DNA from: Chryseobacterium gleum
GTDB taxonomy: Bacteria; Bacteroidota; Bacteroidia; Flavobacteriales_D; Crocinitomicaceae
Direction of reading: 5' to 3'
Length of the DNA stretch: 64,000 nt
Assembly (NCBI GenBank): GCA_945882095.1
Contig: CAMCWF010000007.1
Location: 37,580 to 101,579, forward strand
The notes beneath the pieces were generated by a model that searched no databases, was not told the origin of the DNA, and saw only the letters and a list, made by a program, of their open reading frames with translations. Positions 53,466-62,414 of this stretch are shown one piece after another (positions within the stretch are counted from its first letter, which is position 1; each line of letters begins with the position of its first letter). A program made the translations under genes and the position numbers.

Positions 53466-53491
53466 GTAAATTATTGTTGCTCAAAATTCAA

Positions 53492-54889
53492 TTAATCCAT
53501 TGAACCAATCATTTTTGAGGGGTCAACAAGTAAATCGTAATCTTCAGACGAAACATGACCTAAACCAACAGCGGCTTCCTTCAAAGTAGTCCCGTTTTTA
53601 TGTGCGTATTTTGCGATTTCTGCTGCTTTATAATATCCGATTTTGGGGTTTAGCGCGGTTACCAGCATTAAAGAATTGTCCAAATGTTTTTTGATAACGG
53701 GCAAATTTGCTTCAATCCCAACCGCACAATTGTCGGTAAAGGAAATACAGGCGTCTGCAATTAGGTTCGCGGATTGTAACACATTTGCTGCAATAACCGG
53801 TTTGAATACGTTAAGTTCAAAATGCCCATTCGAACCCGCAATGGAGACCGTAACATCATTCCCCATTACTTGCGCACAAACCATGGTTAAGGCTTCTGGC
53901 TGGGTTGGGTTTACCTTTCCAGGCATAATGGAAGATCCTGGTTCGTTGTCAGGAATTACGATTTCGCCAATTCCGCATCTTGGTCCTGAAGAAAGCATTC
54001 TAATGTCATTGGCAATTTTCATCAATGAAACGGCAGTTCTTTTTAAAGCGCCAGACAATTCTACCATGGCATCGTGTGCTGCGAGTGCTTCGAATTTGTT
54101 TTTTGCGGTAAGAAATGGAAGTCCGGTAAATTCTGCGATTTTCTTTGCCACCAAAACATCGTATCCTTTGGGCGTATTTAACCCCGTACCAACCGCTGTT
54201 CCACCTAAAGCCAATTCTGCTACAACTTCAAGGGCATTGTTTAGGGTTCTCAAGGAATAATCCAGTTGCGCAACATAGCCACTAAATTCTTGTCCTAGCG
54301 TCAACGGAGTGGCATCCATAAAATGGGTCCTGCCGGTTTTTACAACCGTTGAGAATTTTTCTACTTTCGCTTGAAGCGCATTTCTAAGGTGCAAAATTCC
54401 TGGAATCGTTTTTTCCACTGTGGTTTTATAGGCGGCGATGTGCATGGCCGTTGGGTAGGTGTCGTTGGATGATTGGGATTTGTTTACATCATCATTTGGG
54501 TTTAGCACTTTAGGCTCATCCAATAGGCTTCCGCCTTGTAAAACATGGCCACGGTTTGCAATGACTTCATTACAATTCATGTTGGATTGCGTTCCGGAAC
54601 CGGTTTGCCAAATAACCAATGGAAATTCCGCATCATGTTGTCCCGTTAAAATCTCATCACATACCAGAGAAATCAAGTCTCTTTTTTCTACTGAAAGCAC
54701 ATTTAGGTCGCAATTGGCATGGGCTGCTGCCTTTTTCAAATAGGCAAAGGCATGGATTACCTCGAGTGGCATAGAACCTTCAGGGCCTATTTTAAAGTTG
54801 TTTCGAGAACGTTCGGTTTGAGCGCCCCAATACTTGTTAGCGGGTACATGAACTTCCCCCATGGTGTCTTTTTCGATTCTAAATTCCAT
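53492..54889 (-). CDS. fumC: Fumarate hydratase, class II
   Basis: 465 residues. [26 protein letters not shown], the active-site [20 protein letters not shown], and the mobile-loop signature [16 protein letters not shown] are all present. Converts fumarate and malate in the TCA cycle, cytoplasmic. Divergent from the 50-residue membrane gene and upstream of icd, another TCA gene. Confidence 0.96.
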   Translation of the reverse strand: MEFRIEKDTMGEVHVPANKYWGAQTERSRNNFKIGPEGSMPLEVIHAFAYLKKAAAHANCDLNVLSVEKRDLISLVCDEILTGQHDAEFPLVIWQTGSGTQSNMNCNEVIANRGHVLQGGSLLDEPKVLNPNDDVNKSQSSNDTYPTAMHIAAYKTTVEKTIPGILHLRNALQAKVEKFSTVVKTGRTHFMDATPLTLGQEFSGYVAQLDYSLRTLNNALEVVAELALGGTAVGTGLNTPKGYDVLVAKKIAEFTGLPFLTAKNKFEALAAHDAMVELSGALKRTAVSLMKIANDIRMLSSGPRCGIGEIVIPDNEPGSSIMPGKVNPTQPEALTMVCAQVMGNDVTVSIAGSNGHFELNVFKPVIAANVLQSANLIADACISFTDNCAVGIEANLPVIKKHLDNSLMLVTALNPKIGYYKAAEIAKYAHKNGTTLKEAAVGLGHVSSEDYDLLVDPSKMIGSMD

Positions 54890-54894
54890 TTGAC

Positions 54895-54926
54895 TTGTGT
54901 TTCTTATTAATTATTATTTACCTTTG
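54895..54926 (+). promoter_or_regulatory. Promoter TTG-N21-TACCTTTG of the small membrane gene
   Basis: TTG at 54895-54897, 21-base spacer, TACCTTTG at 54919-54926; ATG at 54949. Lies in the divergent region with fumC. Confidence 0.6.
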
Positions 54927-54948
54927 TAACCGAAAACAAATTTACAAG

Positions 54949-55101
54949 ATGATAAGCACTTTTGGTATTGTTTTATTCCTATTAATTTTCGGAATGGCAT
55001 TTTGGTTATTATTATTCCTTTTGGGCTTTGTCGTTCCTTATTGGATCACGCTTGGAATCTTTGAAAAATTACGTCCTAAGCGCGTTTTCGAAGATAAATA
55101 A
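54949..55101 (+). CDS. Small membrane protein, 50 residues
   Basis: Begins MISTFGIVLFLLIFGMAFWL; a single or hairpin hydrophobic segment (about 3-33) followed by a basic/acidic tail GIFEKLRPKRVFEDK. A long in-frame start upstream overlaps the promoter and is rejected. Its consensus promoter and start support expression. No family recognised. Confidence 0.65.
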   Translation: MISTFGIVLFLLIFGMAFWLLLFLLGFVVPYWITLGIFEKLRPKRVFEDK

Positions 55102-55190
55102 TAAGCTTTCCTGTTTTTTTCTTATTTCTCTTTTCTCCGTCTATTCACGTTGGACATATTTTATTTTACAAAATAAACGTTAATCGCCTT

Positions 55191-55222
55191 AAAAAGAAGA
55201 ACCCAACACTTTCGTGCTGGGT
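55191..55222 (-). terminator. Terminator of tRNA-Arg, possibly bidirectional
   Basis: On the reverse strand the stem ACCCAGCAC/GTGTTGGGT pairs completely (one G-U) around a GAAA tetraloop, then a run rich in T. On the forward strand the same stem has one A/C mismatch but seven Ts follow, so it may also end transcripts of the 50-residue gene. Confidence 0.75.
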
Positions 55223-55229
55223 TTTTTTG

Positions 55230-55303
55230 TGACCCCGGAGGGATTCTAACCCCCAACCCTCAGAGCCGAAATCTGATGCGCTATACAGTTGCGCCACGGA
55301 GCC
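55230..55303 (-). tRNA. tRNA-Arg(UCG)
   Basis: 74 nt, all four arms fold. Acceptor GGCTCCG/CGGGGTC with two G-U pairs, discriminator A73. D stem GCGC/GCGC, anticodon stem TCAGA/TCTGA, loop TTTCGGC gives anticodon UCG, reading CGA (Arg). A20, an Arg identity base, is present. CCA is not encoded. The D-loop is AACTGTATA and the T-loop TTAGAAT, so G19 and C56 are replaced by U19 and A56 (see findings). Confidence 0.92.
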
Positions 55304-55365
55304 GAATGAATGTGACCTTATAGAATGACCCGTTGTTATTAATGCCCCCCATATAAAATCGACCG

Positions 55366-55396
55366 CAAATATACCAATTGTATTGCACTAATTCAA
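55366..55396 (-). promoter_or_regulatory. Promoter TTG-N20-TATATTTG of tRNA-Arg
   Basis: Reverse strand TTG at 55396-55394, a 20-base spacer, TATATTTG at 55373-55366; about 55 bases lie between it and the tRNA 5' end. Confidence 0.6.
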
Positions 55397-55474
55397 TTTT
55401 GTTTCAACGATTCACCGTTTCGACTTGACGTTAGTTTTTACTAACTTTAACAGCGCTTTTTTTAGATAAAAATT

Positions 55475-58312
55475 ATGAAATATATTATTCTTATTCTTGT
55501 TGTGGTTTGCGGTTCGGCTTTGCATTCCCAAAACAATTGGCAGTTTTTTGTGGATTCTATCCCAACCCTCTCATCGCCCAGGTCTTGTGATTTGAACAAC
55601 GATGGGGTTCAAGACATTGTTTTTGGGGGTGGTACGGATGGGGCTTTTAGCAACAATGGCATTATGGCGGTCAACGGAGCCAATGGAAACTTACTTTGGA
55701 AAAGAGCCTCCAGAAATGAAGTTTTCGGAAGTGCCATCTTTCAAGACATTAACAATGATGGTATTAAGGACGTTTTTATGGTTGGGCGACAAGCACAATT
55801 GTTAGCAATCAATGGAAGTACAGGTGCCTTGTTTTGGGATTATTTCCCATACAATGTGAATCCTGCTGACAGCGGATTGTATAATTTTTACAACCCACAG
55901 TTCATTGACGATGTCAGTGGTGACGGAATCAAGGATATTTTGGTGGCCAATGGGGGCGATCATGCCGCTCCGGTTTGGGATACTACCCGGCCTCCCGGTC
56001 ATCTAATGGTTGTCAATGCGCTAAATGGTCAACTGATTGCCAAGGCGGTCGTGCCTGACAGTGCGGAAACCTATTGCAGCGCGGAGGTTGTTGACATACA
56101 GGGAAATGGCGTAAAATGGGTGTTGTTTGGAACCGGAGGAGAGACTTTAGGTGGAAGTTTTTGGGCTTGCCCATTGTCTAATCTATTAAACAATGACCTA
56201 AGTGCTTCGATTCAATTGGCACACGATGCAAATTTTGGATTTGTGGCACCAGCGTCCTTTTACAAAACCCTAGGAAATCAATACAATATTTTCATACAAT
56301 CCTACAGTGGGAAGTTGATAAAAATCAAAGGGAGTAATTTCAGCCAGCATTGGAGCTACGACTTGCCAAACACTGAATCGAGTGCAGAACCTGTCATAGG
56401 GAACTTTACGGGAAACAATCAACCTGATGTGTTTTTATTTTTAGCCAAAGGAACCAGCTCTGCCTACACTGATTATTACCAAGTTTTGCTTGATGGAGCA
56501 ACCGGAAATGTCGTTTTCAAGGACAGCATTGGACATATCCAATTTGCCTCAGGAAATGCCATTGACTTAAACAACGACGGACGTGACGAAGCCATTGTAT
56601 CTGTAAATTACATGGAAAATGGTCGCTGGAAACATCGCCTTCAATCGTTTGATTTTCAAAACGGTACCCTTCAGGAAATTGTTCCTACAAGGACAGGGGT
56701 AAACATAGGTTCTACCCCGTTGTTTACAGACTTAGACAATGATTCTCTTATCGATTTGGTTTATCTGGTAAAGAAAGACAGTTTAAATCCCATGGGTTGG
56801 AAAGGCGTCTATGCTTATCATACCGAGCTTAACGCATCCATACCCAACGCAGGAATTGCCTGGGGAAGTTACCTTAGCACCCTTAACAATGGTGAATATC
56901 ATTATACCGCTGTTGACTGTGGTCCCGGCAGTTTAATCTCCAATGTTTCCGTGGTTCAGCCTTCGTGCAATGGAACTGCATCTGGGTCTTTGGTTCCAAA
57001 CGTGACCTTAGGAACAGGTCCTTATACTTATTTGTGGTCTACGGGAAGTACAAACAACCAATTGACAAACATTCCTTCGGGAACGTATAGCTTACAGGTA
57101 ACAGATGCAGCGGGTTGTTACGAAATCTATTCTACACAATTGATTGATCCATATGTTATTTCTTTTGGTGGAGTCATGCCCCCAACCTGCCCAGGAGGTA
57201 CAAATGGCCAAGCAGTTTTGAACAGTTCTGGCTGTCCTTGCATGTTCAGCATTTGTGGTTTTTTATGGGAAAATGGCATCACGACAAAACCCAACAATTC
57301 CTTGCCAGAGGGTTGGGCCAGTGTTACGATTACCCATCCCGACGGCTGCGTGGTTACAGATTCTGTTTTTATACCGTTGTCTCCGTTAATCATAAACCAA
57401 AGCATCGTGCAACCGGTTACGTGCAATGGTGATACAGATGGTTCTATTCAAGTGAGTACAACCATGGCAACCCCACCGGTACTTTACAGTTGGAGTAACG
57501 GTGCCTCGTCAGACTCCATAACCAACCTTAGCCCTGGTTCCTACACCCTGATTGTATCAGATGCACGTCCTTGTTATGATACATTGACCTATCAAATTAG
57601 CCAACCAAACACGATCACAGCGGGAATCACAGTGAATGGTACCTCGTGCGCCGCCATCAATGATGGGGAAGTCAATGTCAATGCAAGTGGCGGAAATGGT
57701 GGTTTTGTATTCATGATAAATAATTTGAGTTACGCCACGCCTGTCATTTCTGGATTATCCGCAGGGAACTATTCGGTTTCTGTATTGGATTCCCTTGGTT
57801 GTACGTCCATACAATATGCTGTAAACGTTTCAAGTCCATCGCCACTCGTCCTTGCTTTTAATGTGAATGCTGAAAGTGCGTTGGGTGCAAACGATGGCAT
57901 AATAACAGCGCAAGTGAGCGGAGGCTCCCCATCTTATTCATACCAATGGAATGACCCTGGTCAACAAACCGATAGCACCGCTGTATACCTTAGCAAGGGG
58001 TGGTACCAAGTAGTGGTCTCAGATGCCAATGGATGTCAGATACAAGACAGCGTGTTTCTTGGGATTGCGAACCTTGAAATTTCCTCTGCGACTGAACTTT
58101 TCCCTTACCCAAATCCATCAGTCAATTGGGTGTTCCTGCCTTTCTTTGCAGACAAAGTAATTGTACGTGACGTAATGGGCAGATTAATTGGTACAATTGA
58201 AAACACCAAAGAAATCAGTTTACTCGGCCTTTCTTACGGATTTTATTACTTAGAGGCTTGGAAAAATGGGAAGTCTTTTGTTTTTGAAATCGAAAAGCAT
58301 AGCGACAAATAA
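55475..58312 (+). CDS. T9SS-secreted protein with FG-GAP and SprB repeats, type A sorting domain
   Basis: 945 residues. Signal peptide (about 1-19). The N-terminal half has FG-GAP/VCBS repeats with calcium-binding loops: DLNNDGVQDIVFGGG, DINNDGIKDVFMVG, DVSGDGIKDILVANGG, DLNNDGRDEAIV and DLDNDSLIDLVYLV, forming a beta-propeller. The second half has SprB-like repeats (YLWSTGSTNNQLTNIPSGTY, YSWSNGASSDSITNLSPGSY). The C-terminus FPYPNPSVNWVFLPFFADKV, then YGFYYLEAW, is a type A T9SS sorting domain. Surface adhesin or binding protein. Confidence 0.9.
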   Translation: MKYIILILVVVCGSALHSQNNWQFFVDSIPTLSSPRSCDLNNDGVQDIVFGGGTDGAFSNNGIMAVNGANGNLLWKRASRNEVFGSAIFQDINNDGIKDVFMVGRQAQLLAINGSTGALFWDYFPYNVNPADSGLYNFYNPQFIDDVSGDGIKDILVANGGDHAAPVWDTTRPPGHLMVVNALNGQLIAKAVVPDSAETYCSAEVVDIQGNGVKWVLFGTGGETLGGSFWACPLSNLLNNDLSASIQLAHDANFGFVAPASFYKTLGNQYNIFIQSYSGKLIKIKGSNFSQHWSYDLPNTESSAEPVIGNFTGNNQPDVFLFLAKGTSSAYTDYYQVLLDGATGNVVFKDSIGHIQFASGNAIDLNNDGRDEAIVSVNYMENGRWKHRLQSFDFQNGTLQEIVPTRTGVNIGSTPLFTDLDNDSLIDLVYLVKKDSLNPMGWKGVYAYHTELNASIPNAGIAWGSYLSTLNNGEYHYTAVDCGPGSLISNVSVVQPSCNGTASGSLVPNVTLGTGPYTYLWSTGSTNNQLTNIPSGTYSLQVTDAAGCYEIYSTQLIDPYVISFGGVMPPTCPGGTNGQAVLNSSGCPCMFSICGFLWENGITTKPNNSLPEGWASVTITHPDGCVVTDSVFIPLSPLIINQSIVQPVTCNGDTDGSIQVSTTMATPPVLYSWSNGASSDSITNLSPGSYTLIVSDARPCYDTLTYQISQPNTITAGITVNGTSCAAINDGEVNVNASGGNGGFVFMINNLSYATPVISGLSAGNYSVSVLDSLGCTSIQYAVNVSSPSPLVLAFNVNAESALGANDGIITAQVSGGSPSYSYQWNDPGQQTDSTAVYLSKGWYQVVVSDANGCQIQDSVFLGIANLEISSATELFPYPNPSVNWVFLPFFADKVIVRDVMGRLIGTIENTKEISLLGLSYGFYYLEAWKNGKSFVFEIEKHSDK

Positions 58313-60015
58313 TGAGCGATTTCCTCTACAAAATTTTCTTTTTCTTTTTTCTCACACTTCTAACCAGTTGTTCTCAAACTACCGAAAGAACGATTTCAAA
58401 AGGCCCTGCGATTTATGGGGACACATTGCATTTGTCTACGCCGGACCCTATCGAAAGTTTGTTCCCCTTATTCAATACGGACGTGTACTCCCATCGCGTT
58501 ACCGCAAAAATATTTGAACCTTTATTTGAAATAAACACCAAAACATCTAAAGTGGAGCCGAGATTGGTTGAACGTTATGCTTGGAATAAAAATAGGCGCG
58601 TATTGACTTTGACGCTTCGCAAAGACATCGAATTTCACGAAGACCCTTGTTTCGGCAATGAATCAAGGAGGATGACCGCCTATGACGTTAAATACACCCT
58701 AGATTTTGCTTGTTCTAAAACCCCCTTCAATCAATCCAACGATGCGCTCGTTTCAAAAATTGAAGGCGCAAATCAATATTACAACAGTGGCGTAAAATCT
58801 CCGACGGAGAACGGTGTTTCGGGCATCCGGGTAATTAACGACGATGTGATTAAAATCTTTTTAAATGCGCCCTACTCTAATTTTCTTACCCTTTTAACCA
58901 GTTCGAAATATGCGATTTTTTCTAAAATTGCTTACACGCATTACCGAGACCAAATCGCTTCGCATCCCATAGGAACGGGTCCCTTCATGCTTTCAAAGCT
59001 CTCCCCTGAAAACATACTTCTTACCTATCACCCATCCTATTGGCAGCATGATAAATTTGGAAATCGCTTGCCGTATTTAAATGCTGTAAATTACAAGGTG
59101 TATCAAAACAAGAACAAAGAAGTAAAGGCATTTCAAGAACAACAAGTTGATTTATTATATGAGGTTCCTTCACAAAATTTAAATGCGCTCATGGGAGGAT
59201 TGTCCTATGCCACTAAGAAGAAAACCTTTGCGCACAAGGTGATCGTAATTCCGGGCAGCAGGGTTTCCTTATTGGCTTTCAGTAATAATTTCGCTCCATT
59301 TAAAGACCAAAGGGTAAGAAAAGCAATCGATTTAATCGTAAACCGCGATTTTGTTGCAAATGAAATCCTCAATGGCGATGGAATTCCCGCTAAGAAAGGA
59401 TTTGCACCCAATTCGCCTTATTATAACAACACATTGTTACAAAACAAGGAAATAGATGTTGTACGCGCTAAAAAACTGTTTGCATCAGCGGGATACAATG
59501 GTCAACACCCATTTCCTAAGGTCGATTTGTTTGTGGCAGGAGATGCAGGGAGTTCAACCGTAAAATATTGCGAATACATTGCTGCTGAAAGCAAGAAACA
59601 TCTGGGCATTTCAATTGCTGTCCATGCTTGTTCTACAAGTGAAAGAGACGCCGCAATCTTTACCAACAAAGCACATCTATGGAAAATCGGCTGGGCACCC
59701 GATTACCCCGATCCAGAGACCTATTTTAGTCTTTTTTATAGTAAAAATCCAAGGGAGCAATATTATAATCCATTTTTCCCAAAGTTAAATTCTGCGATTT
59801 ATAATTTTAATTATGAAATGGGAATTATAGAATCAGACCCTGGGTTAAAAAACAATTATTTCACGAATTGCGATGCTATATTGCAGGAAGAAAGTTGGGT
59901 CATGCCCATTTTATATGAGGATTACGTAATGATTGTAAATTTAAGGTGCAGGAACATTAAAATAAACCCCATGGGATTTGCAAACATTTCAGCGTGTTAC
60001 ATCAAGCCCCTCTAA
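58312..60015 (+). CDS. Substrate-binding lipoprotein, peptide ABC-transporter (SBP_bac_5) family
   Basis: 567 residues with a lipoprotein signal (LLTSCSQ, Cys20). LHLSTPDPIESLFPLF, IFEPLFEINTKT, TLTLRKDIEFHEDPCF, AYDVKYTLDFACSK, SHPIGTGPFMLSKL and DWAPDYPDPET-like WAPDYPDPETYFSLFYS are family 5 hallmarks. Binds peptides or nickel/other ligands for an ABC importer. No permease or ATPase gene is nearby. Its ATG overlaps the last base of the preceding adhesin gene. Confidence 0.9.
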   Translation: MSDFLYKIFFFFFLTLLTSCSQTTERTISKGPAIYGDTLHLSTPDPIESLFPLFNTDVYSHRVTAKIFEPLFEINTKTSKVEPRLVERYAWNKNRRVLTLTLRKDIEFHEDPCFGNESRRMTAYDVKYTLDFACSKTPFNQSNDALVSKIEGANQYYNSGVKSPTENGVSGIRVINDDVIKIFLNAPYSNFLTLLTSSKYAIFSKIAYTHYRDQIASHPIGTGPFMLSKLSPENILLTYHPSYWQHDKFGNRLPYLNAVNYKVYQNKNKEVKAFQEQQVDLLYEVPSQNLNALMGGLSYATKKKTFAHKVIVIPGSRVSLLAFSNNFAPFKDQRVRKAIDLIVNRDFVANEILNGDGIPAKKGFAPNSPYYNNTLLQNKEIDVVRAKKLFASAGYNGQHPFPKVDLFVAGDAGSSTVKYCEYIAAESKKHLGISIAVHACSTSERDAAIFTNKAHLWKIGWAPDYPDPETYFSLFYSKNPREQYYNPFFPKLNSAIYNFNYEMGIIESDPGLKNNYFTNCDAILQEESWVMPILYEDYVMIVNLRCRNIKINPMGFANISACYIKPL

Positions 60016-60970
60016 GGATTTCAGTGATTTGATTTTCAACCCAGCCCTTTCCCCACTCCTCTTTTTCTGCTTCCGTCCAAAGTTCAGGATAAAAGATTCT
60101 TTTTTGAAATTTCGGAGGGAGGTATTTCTGCCAATTGGTTCCTCCCGTTGCGGCGATGTCATCATTCTTTTTGGCCAAGTAGCGAACGGCTGATTTATAA
60201 TGTGCCAAAGGCCAGTAAACATTCACATTGAGGTCATTGGTTTTCAATGCTTCTATGGTCTTCTCGTCCTGTTGGTCTTCTTCTGAAAGTGAAAGATACA
60301 TTCTCCATAGGTTGGTTTCCTTGCATTTCATACCTAATGAAATAAACGAATCGGAATATTTCTCTTCAAACTGCGTGAGGGTAAGGGTTTTTTTTCCTGT
60401 CTCCGCATCCGTAGCACCTGCTTTCCAATACAAATAAGGATACATTTCGAGAATGGAAGCATCCGTTGAAAACCTTGATTTATGTGCTTTATGTATCAAA
60501 TTAATGAAGTCTGTGCTATAAATTTCAACCTCTCGGTATTGTGCGGATTGAAAACCACTGGCTGGAAGCAGTGACATTCTAAACTTCAAAAACTCCTCAC
60601 GATCCATTCCGTTTACCATAATGGAAAAACTTTTGATTAAAGCTTCAAAGTAGCGGTTTATTCTCCCTACCCTGTCAATAAAATGTGCCTTCGTAAGATT
60701 CGTTGCATTGCTTAGTTCTTTAAACTCTTGAAGGGCCAACTTAAAGTAGAGTTCTGTTATTTGATGATAAACGATAAAGACAACCTCATCGGGAAATTTG
60801 GTTTTAGGTTTCTGTAAACTCAACAAGGTGTCTAATTGAATATAATCCCAATATGTGGTTACATCGGCATAGAGTAAGCCATCCAAATAGGATAATAAAT
60901 CTTGCCCTATGGCTTCGTATTTGTCATTTAATTGTTCTAGTCGTTCTCTGATTTCACTTGTAATTTCCAT
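60002..60970 (-). CDS. kynA: Tryptophan 2,3-dioxygenase
   Basis: 322 residues, helical. VTTYWDYIQLDTLLSLQKPK is the conserved start, FIVYHQITELYFKLALQEF contains the substrate-pocket His and Arg-adjacent residues, and SGFQSAQYREVEI and YWKAGATDAETGKK follow. A heme dioxygenase that opens the indole ring of tryptophan to N-formylkynurenine, first step of the kynurenine route. Overlaps the end of murI by 17 bases and the convergent binding-protein gene by 14. Confidence 0.93.
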   Translation of the reverse strand: MEITSEIRERLEQLNDKYEAIGQDLLSYLDGLLYADVTTYWDYIQLDTLLSLQKPKTKFPDEVVFIVYHQITELYFKLALQEFKELSNATNLTKAHFIDRVGRINRYFEALIKSFSIMVNGMDREEFLKFRMSLLPASGFQSAQYREVEIYSTDFINLIHKAHKSRFSTDASILEMYPYLYWKAGATDAETGKKTLTLTQFEEKYSDSFISLGMKCKETNLWRMYLSLSEEDQQDEKTIEALKTNDLNVNVYWPLAHYKSAVRYLAKKNDDIAATGGTNWQKYLPPKFQKRIFYPELWTEAEKEEWGKGWVENQITEILRGA

Positions 60971-61823
60971 TTGATTGATTGGGTTTGTGTGAATGCGAAT
61001 TTAATTGAATAGGAATCGAATTTACGTTTTTTCCGAGGATATCGCTGGCATGGGTGTCAAAATACGCTTTGTTTTCAGTGGTAAAAAAATCTATGCTTGG
61101 ATGTGTAATCAACTTGGTTTCCATTTCTGGATGTCGATTTAGATAATCCAAAAGTTTGTCAGCAACAAGGGGGCCTTGTGGAAAAACTTGTATTTTATCA
61201 CCGAGATAGGATCGGATGTCATTTAGAATAATCGGGTAATGCGTACAAGCCAAGATGATGGTATCAATTTGTTCGTTTTTGGCGAACAAGGACGCTAAAT
61301 CAGACTGAATGATTCCTTTACCTGTTTCTGTATGTTGTTGGTTAGATTCGATAAGAGGCACCCAAAGGGGACAAGCATGCTGCACTACGGTTACATCCGG
61401 ACTGGTCTTTTTTAATTCGATTAGATAGGATTCAGAAGAGACGGTTCCTTCGGTTCCTAATACACCAATGACTTTTGTTTTCGTCAACCTACCAATTTCT
61501 TCTGTACTCGGACGAATTACGCCTAGCACCCTTTTGTGCTCATCAATGCTTGGAAGGTCTTTTTGTTGAATGGTACGTAAGGCTTTTGCGGAAGCGGTAT
61601 TACAAGCCAGGACAACCAATTCGCAACCTTGTTCAAAAAGGAAATGTACGGCTTCCAACGTATATTCATAAATTAGGTCGAAGGATTTATTGCCATAAGG
61701 CGCACGGGCATTGTCGCCTAGATATACGTAATGGTAGTTGGGGAGTTTTTCAACGATAGATTTCAGAATGGTAAGCCCACCATATCCAGAGTCAAACACT
61801 CCGATTTTACACACTCTTTTCAT
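60954..61823 (-). CDS. murI: Glutamate racemase
   Basis: 289 residues. GVFDSGYGGLTIL at the N-terminus, the catalytic Cys in VVLACNTASAKALR and the second in IILACTHYPIILND. Makes D-glutamate for peptidoglycan. It is downstream of the bamA-skp-skp genes as in other Bacteroidota, but a terminator lies between; TACCTTTA in the T tract might act as a promoter. Overlaps kynA. Confidence 0.95.
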   Translation of the reverse strand: MKRVCKIGVFDSGYGGLTILKSIVEKLPNYHYVYLGDNARAPYGNKSFDLIYEYTLEAVHFLFEQGCELVVLACNTASAKALRTIQQKDLPSIDEHKRVLGVIRPSTEEIGRLTKTKVIGVLGTEGTVSSESYLIELKKTSPDVTVVQHACPLWVPLIESNQQHTETGKGIIQSDLASLFAKNEQIDTIILACTHYPIILNDIRSYLGDKIQVFPQGPLVADKLLDYLNRHPEMETKLITHPSIDFFTTENKAYFDTHASDILGKNVNSIPIQLNSHSHKPNQSNGNYK

Positions 61824-61836
61824 AAAATAAAGGTAT

Positions 61837-61866
61837 AAAAAAAGGGCAATGATGAATTGCCCTTTT
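61837..61866 (-). terminator. Rho-independent terminator after the skp genes
   Basis: Perfect 11-bp stem AAAAGGGCAAT/ATTGCCCTTTT with a 5-base loop and a T run on the reverse strand, 18 bases after the stop of the second chaperone gene. It separates the bamA-skp operon from murI-kynA. Confidence 0.9.
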
Positions 61867-61884
61867 CGAAACGCGGTTGAGTTT

Positions 61885-62400
61885 CTATTTCTTCATTGAT
61901 TCTGCGTCGAGTTTCGCCAATTCCATTTTCACTTCAGCGGTAATATCGATGCCCATTTTGGAATATAACAATTTTGAAACATCCATAACATAATTGACTT
62001 TTTTGCGGTCTGCAACTATTTCAACTGCTTTTTGCAAACGATCTAAAATGGGTTGATTGTATTCATTTGCCAAGGTTTGTAATTGTTGTTGCAACAAGGT
62101 TTGTGTTTGTTGATAGCGTTGCTCTAAGCCCATGATTTTATCTTGTTCGATTTTCAACATGGTGGGTGTTAGGTCATTTTTAATTCCATCCAAGCGAACG
62201 TAGGCGTCATTGATTTGCTTTTCAAGAATAGAAAGTTCGTTCATTCCATCTTCTTGGAATTTTTTCAAATCGTTTTCAGCTTTCAGGTAAGATGGAAGTG
62301 AATCCAATAAACTTTGAGAATTTACATGTGCAATTTTCATTTGTGCGTTTGCATTCACACCTAACCACAATACAGCTAATAATACAAGTACTCGTTTCAT
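61885..62400 (-). CDS. OmpH/Skp family periplasmic chaperone
   Basis: 171 residues with signal peptide (LWLGVNANAQ). KIAHVNSQSLLDSLPSYLKA is the family start, followed by a long coiled coil (about 40-130) and a beta segment VNYVMDVSKLLYSKMG at the end. Holds unfolded outer-membrane proteins in the periplasm as a trimer. 15 bases after its paralogue, in an operon with bamA. Confidence 0.9.
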   Translation of the reverse strand: MKRVLVLLAVLWLGVNANAQMKIAHVNSQSLLDSLPSYLKAENDLKKFQEDGMNELSILEKQINDAYVRLDGIKNDLTPTMLKIEQDKIMGLEQRYQQTQTLLQQQLQTLANEYNQPILDRLQKAVEIVADRKKVNYVMDVSKLLYSKMGIDITAEVKMELAKLDAESMKK

Positions 62401-62414
62401 CTATTTGTTTTTAA

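Noticed and set aside
53440..53484. Longer start for isocitrate dehydrogenase
   Set aside because: The extra 15 residues span the TAACTTTG box; the family begins at MSKIKV.
53643..54260. 205-residue open frame on the forward strand opposite fumC
   Set aside because: fumC is a certain gene in the other direction, and the protein has no recognisable domain or start context; it is an antisense shadow.
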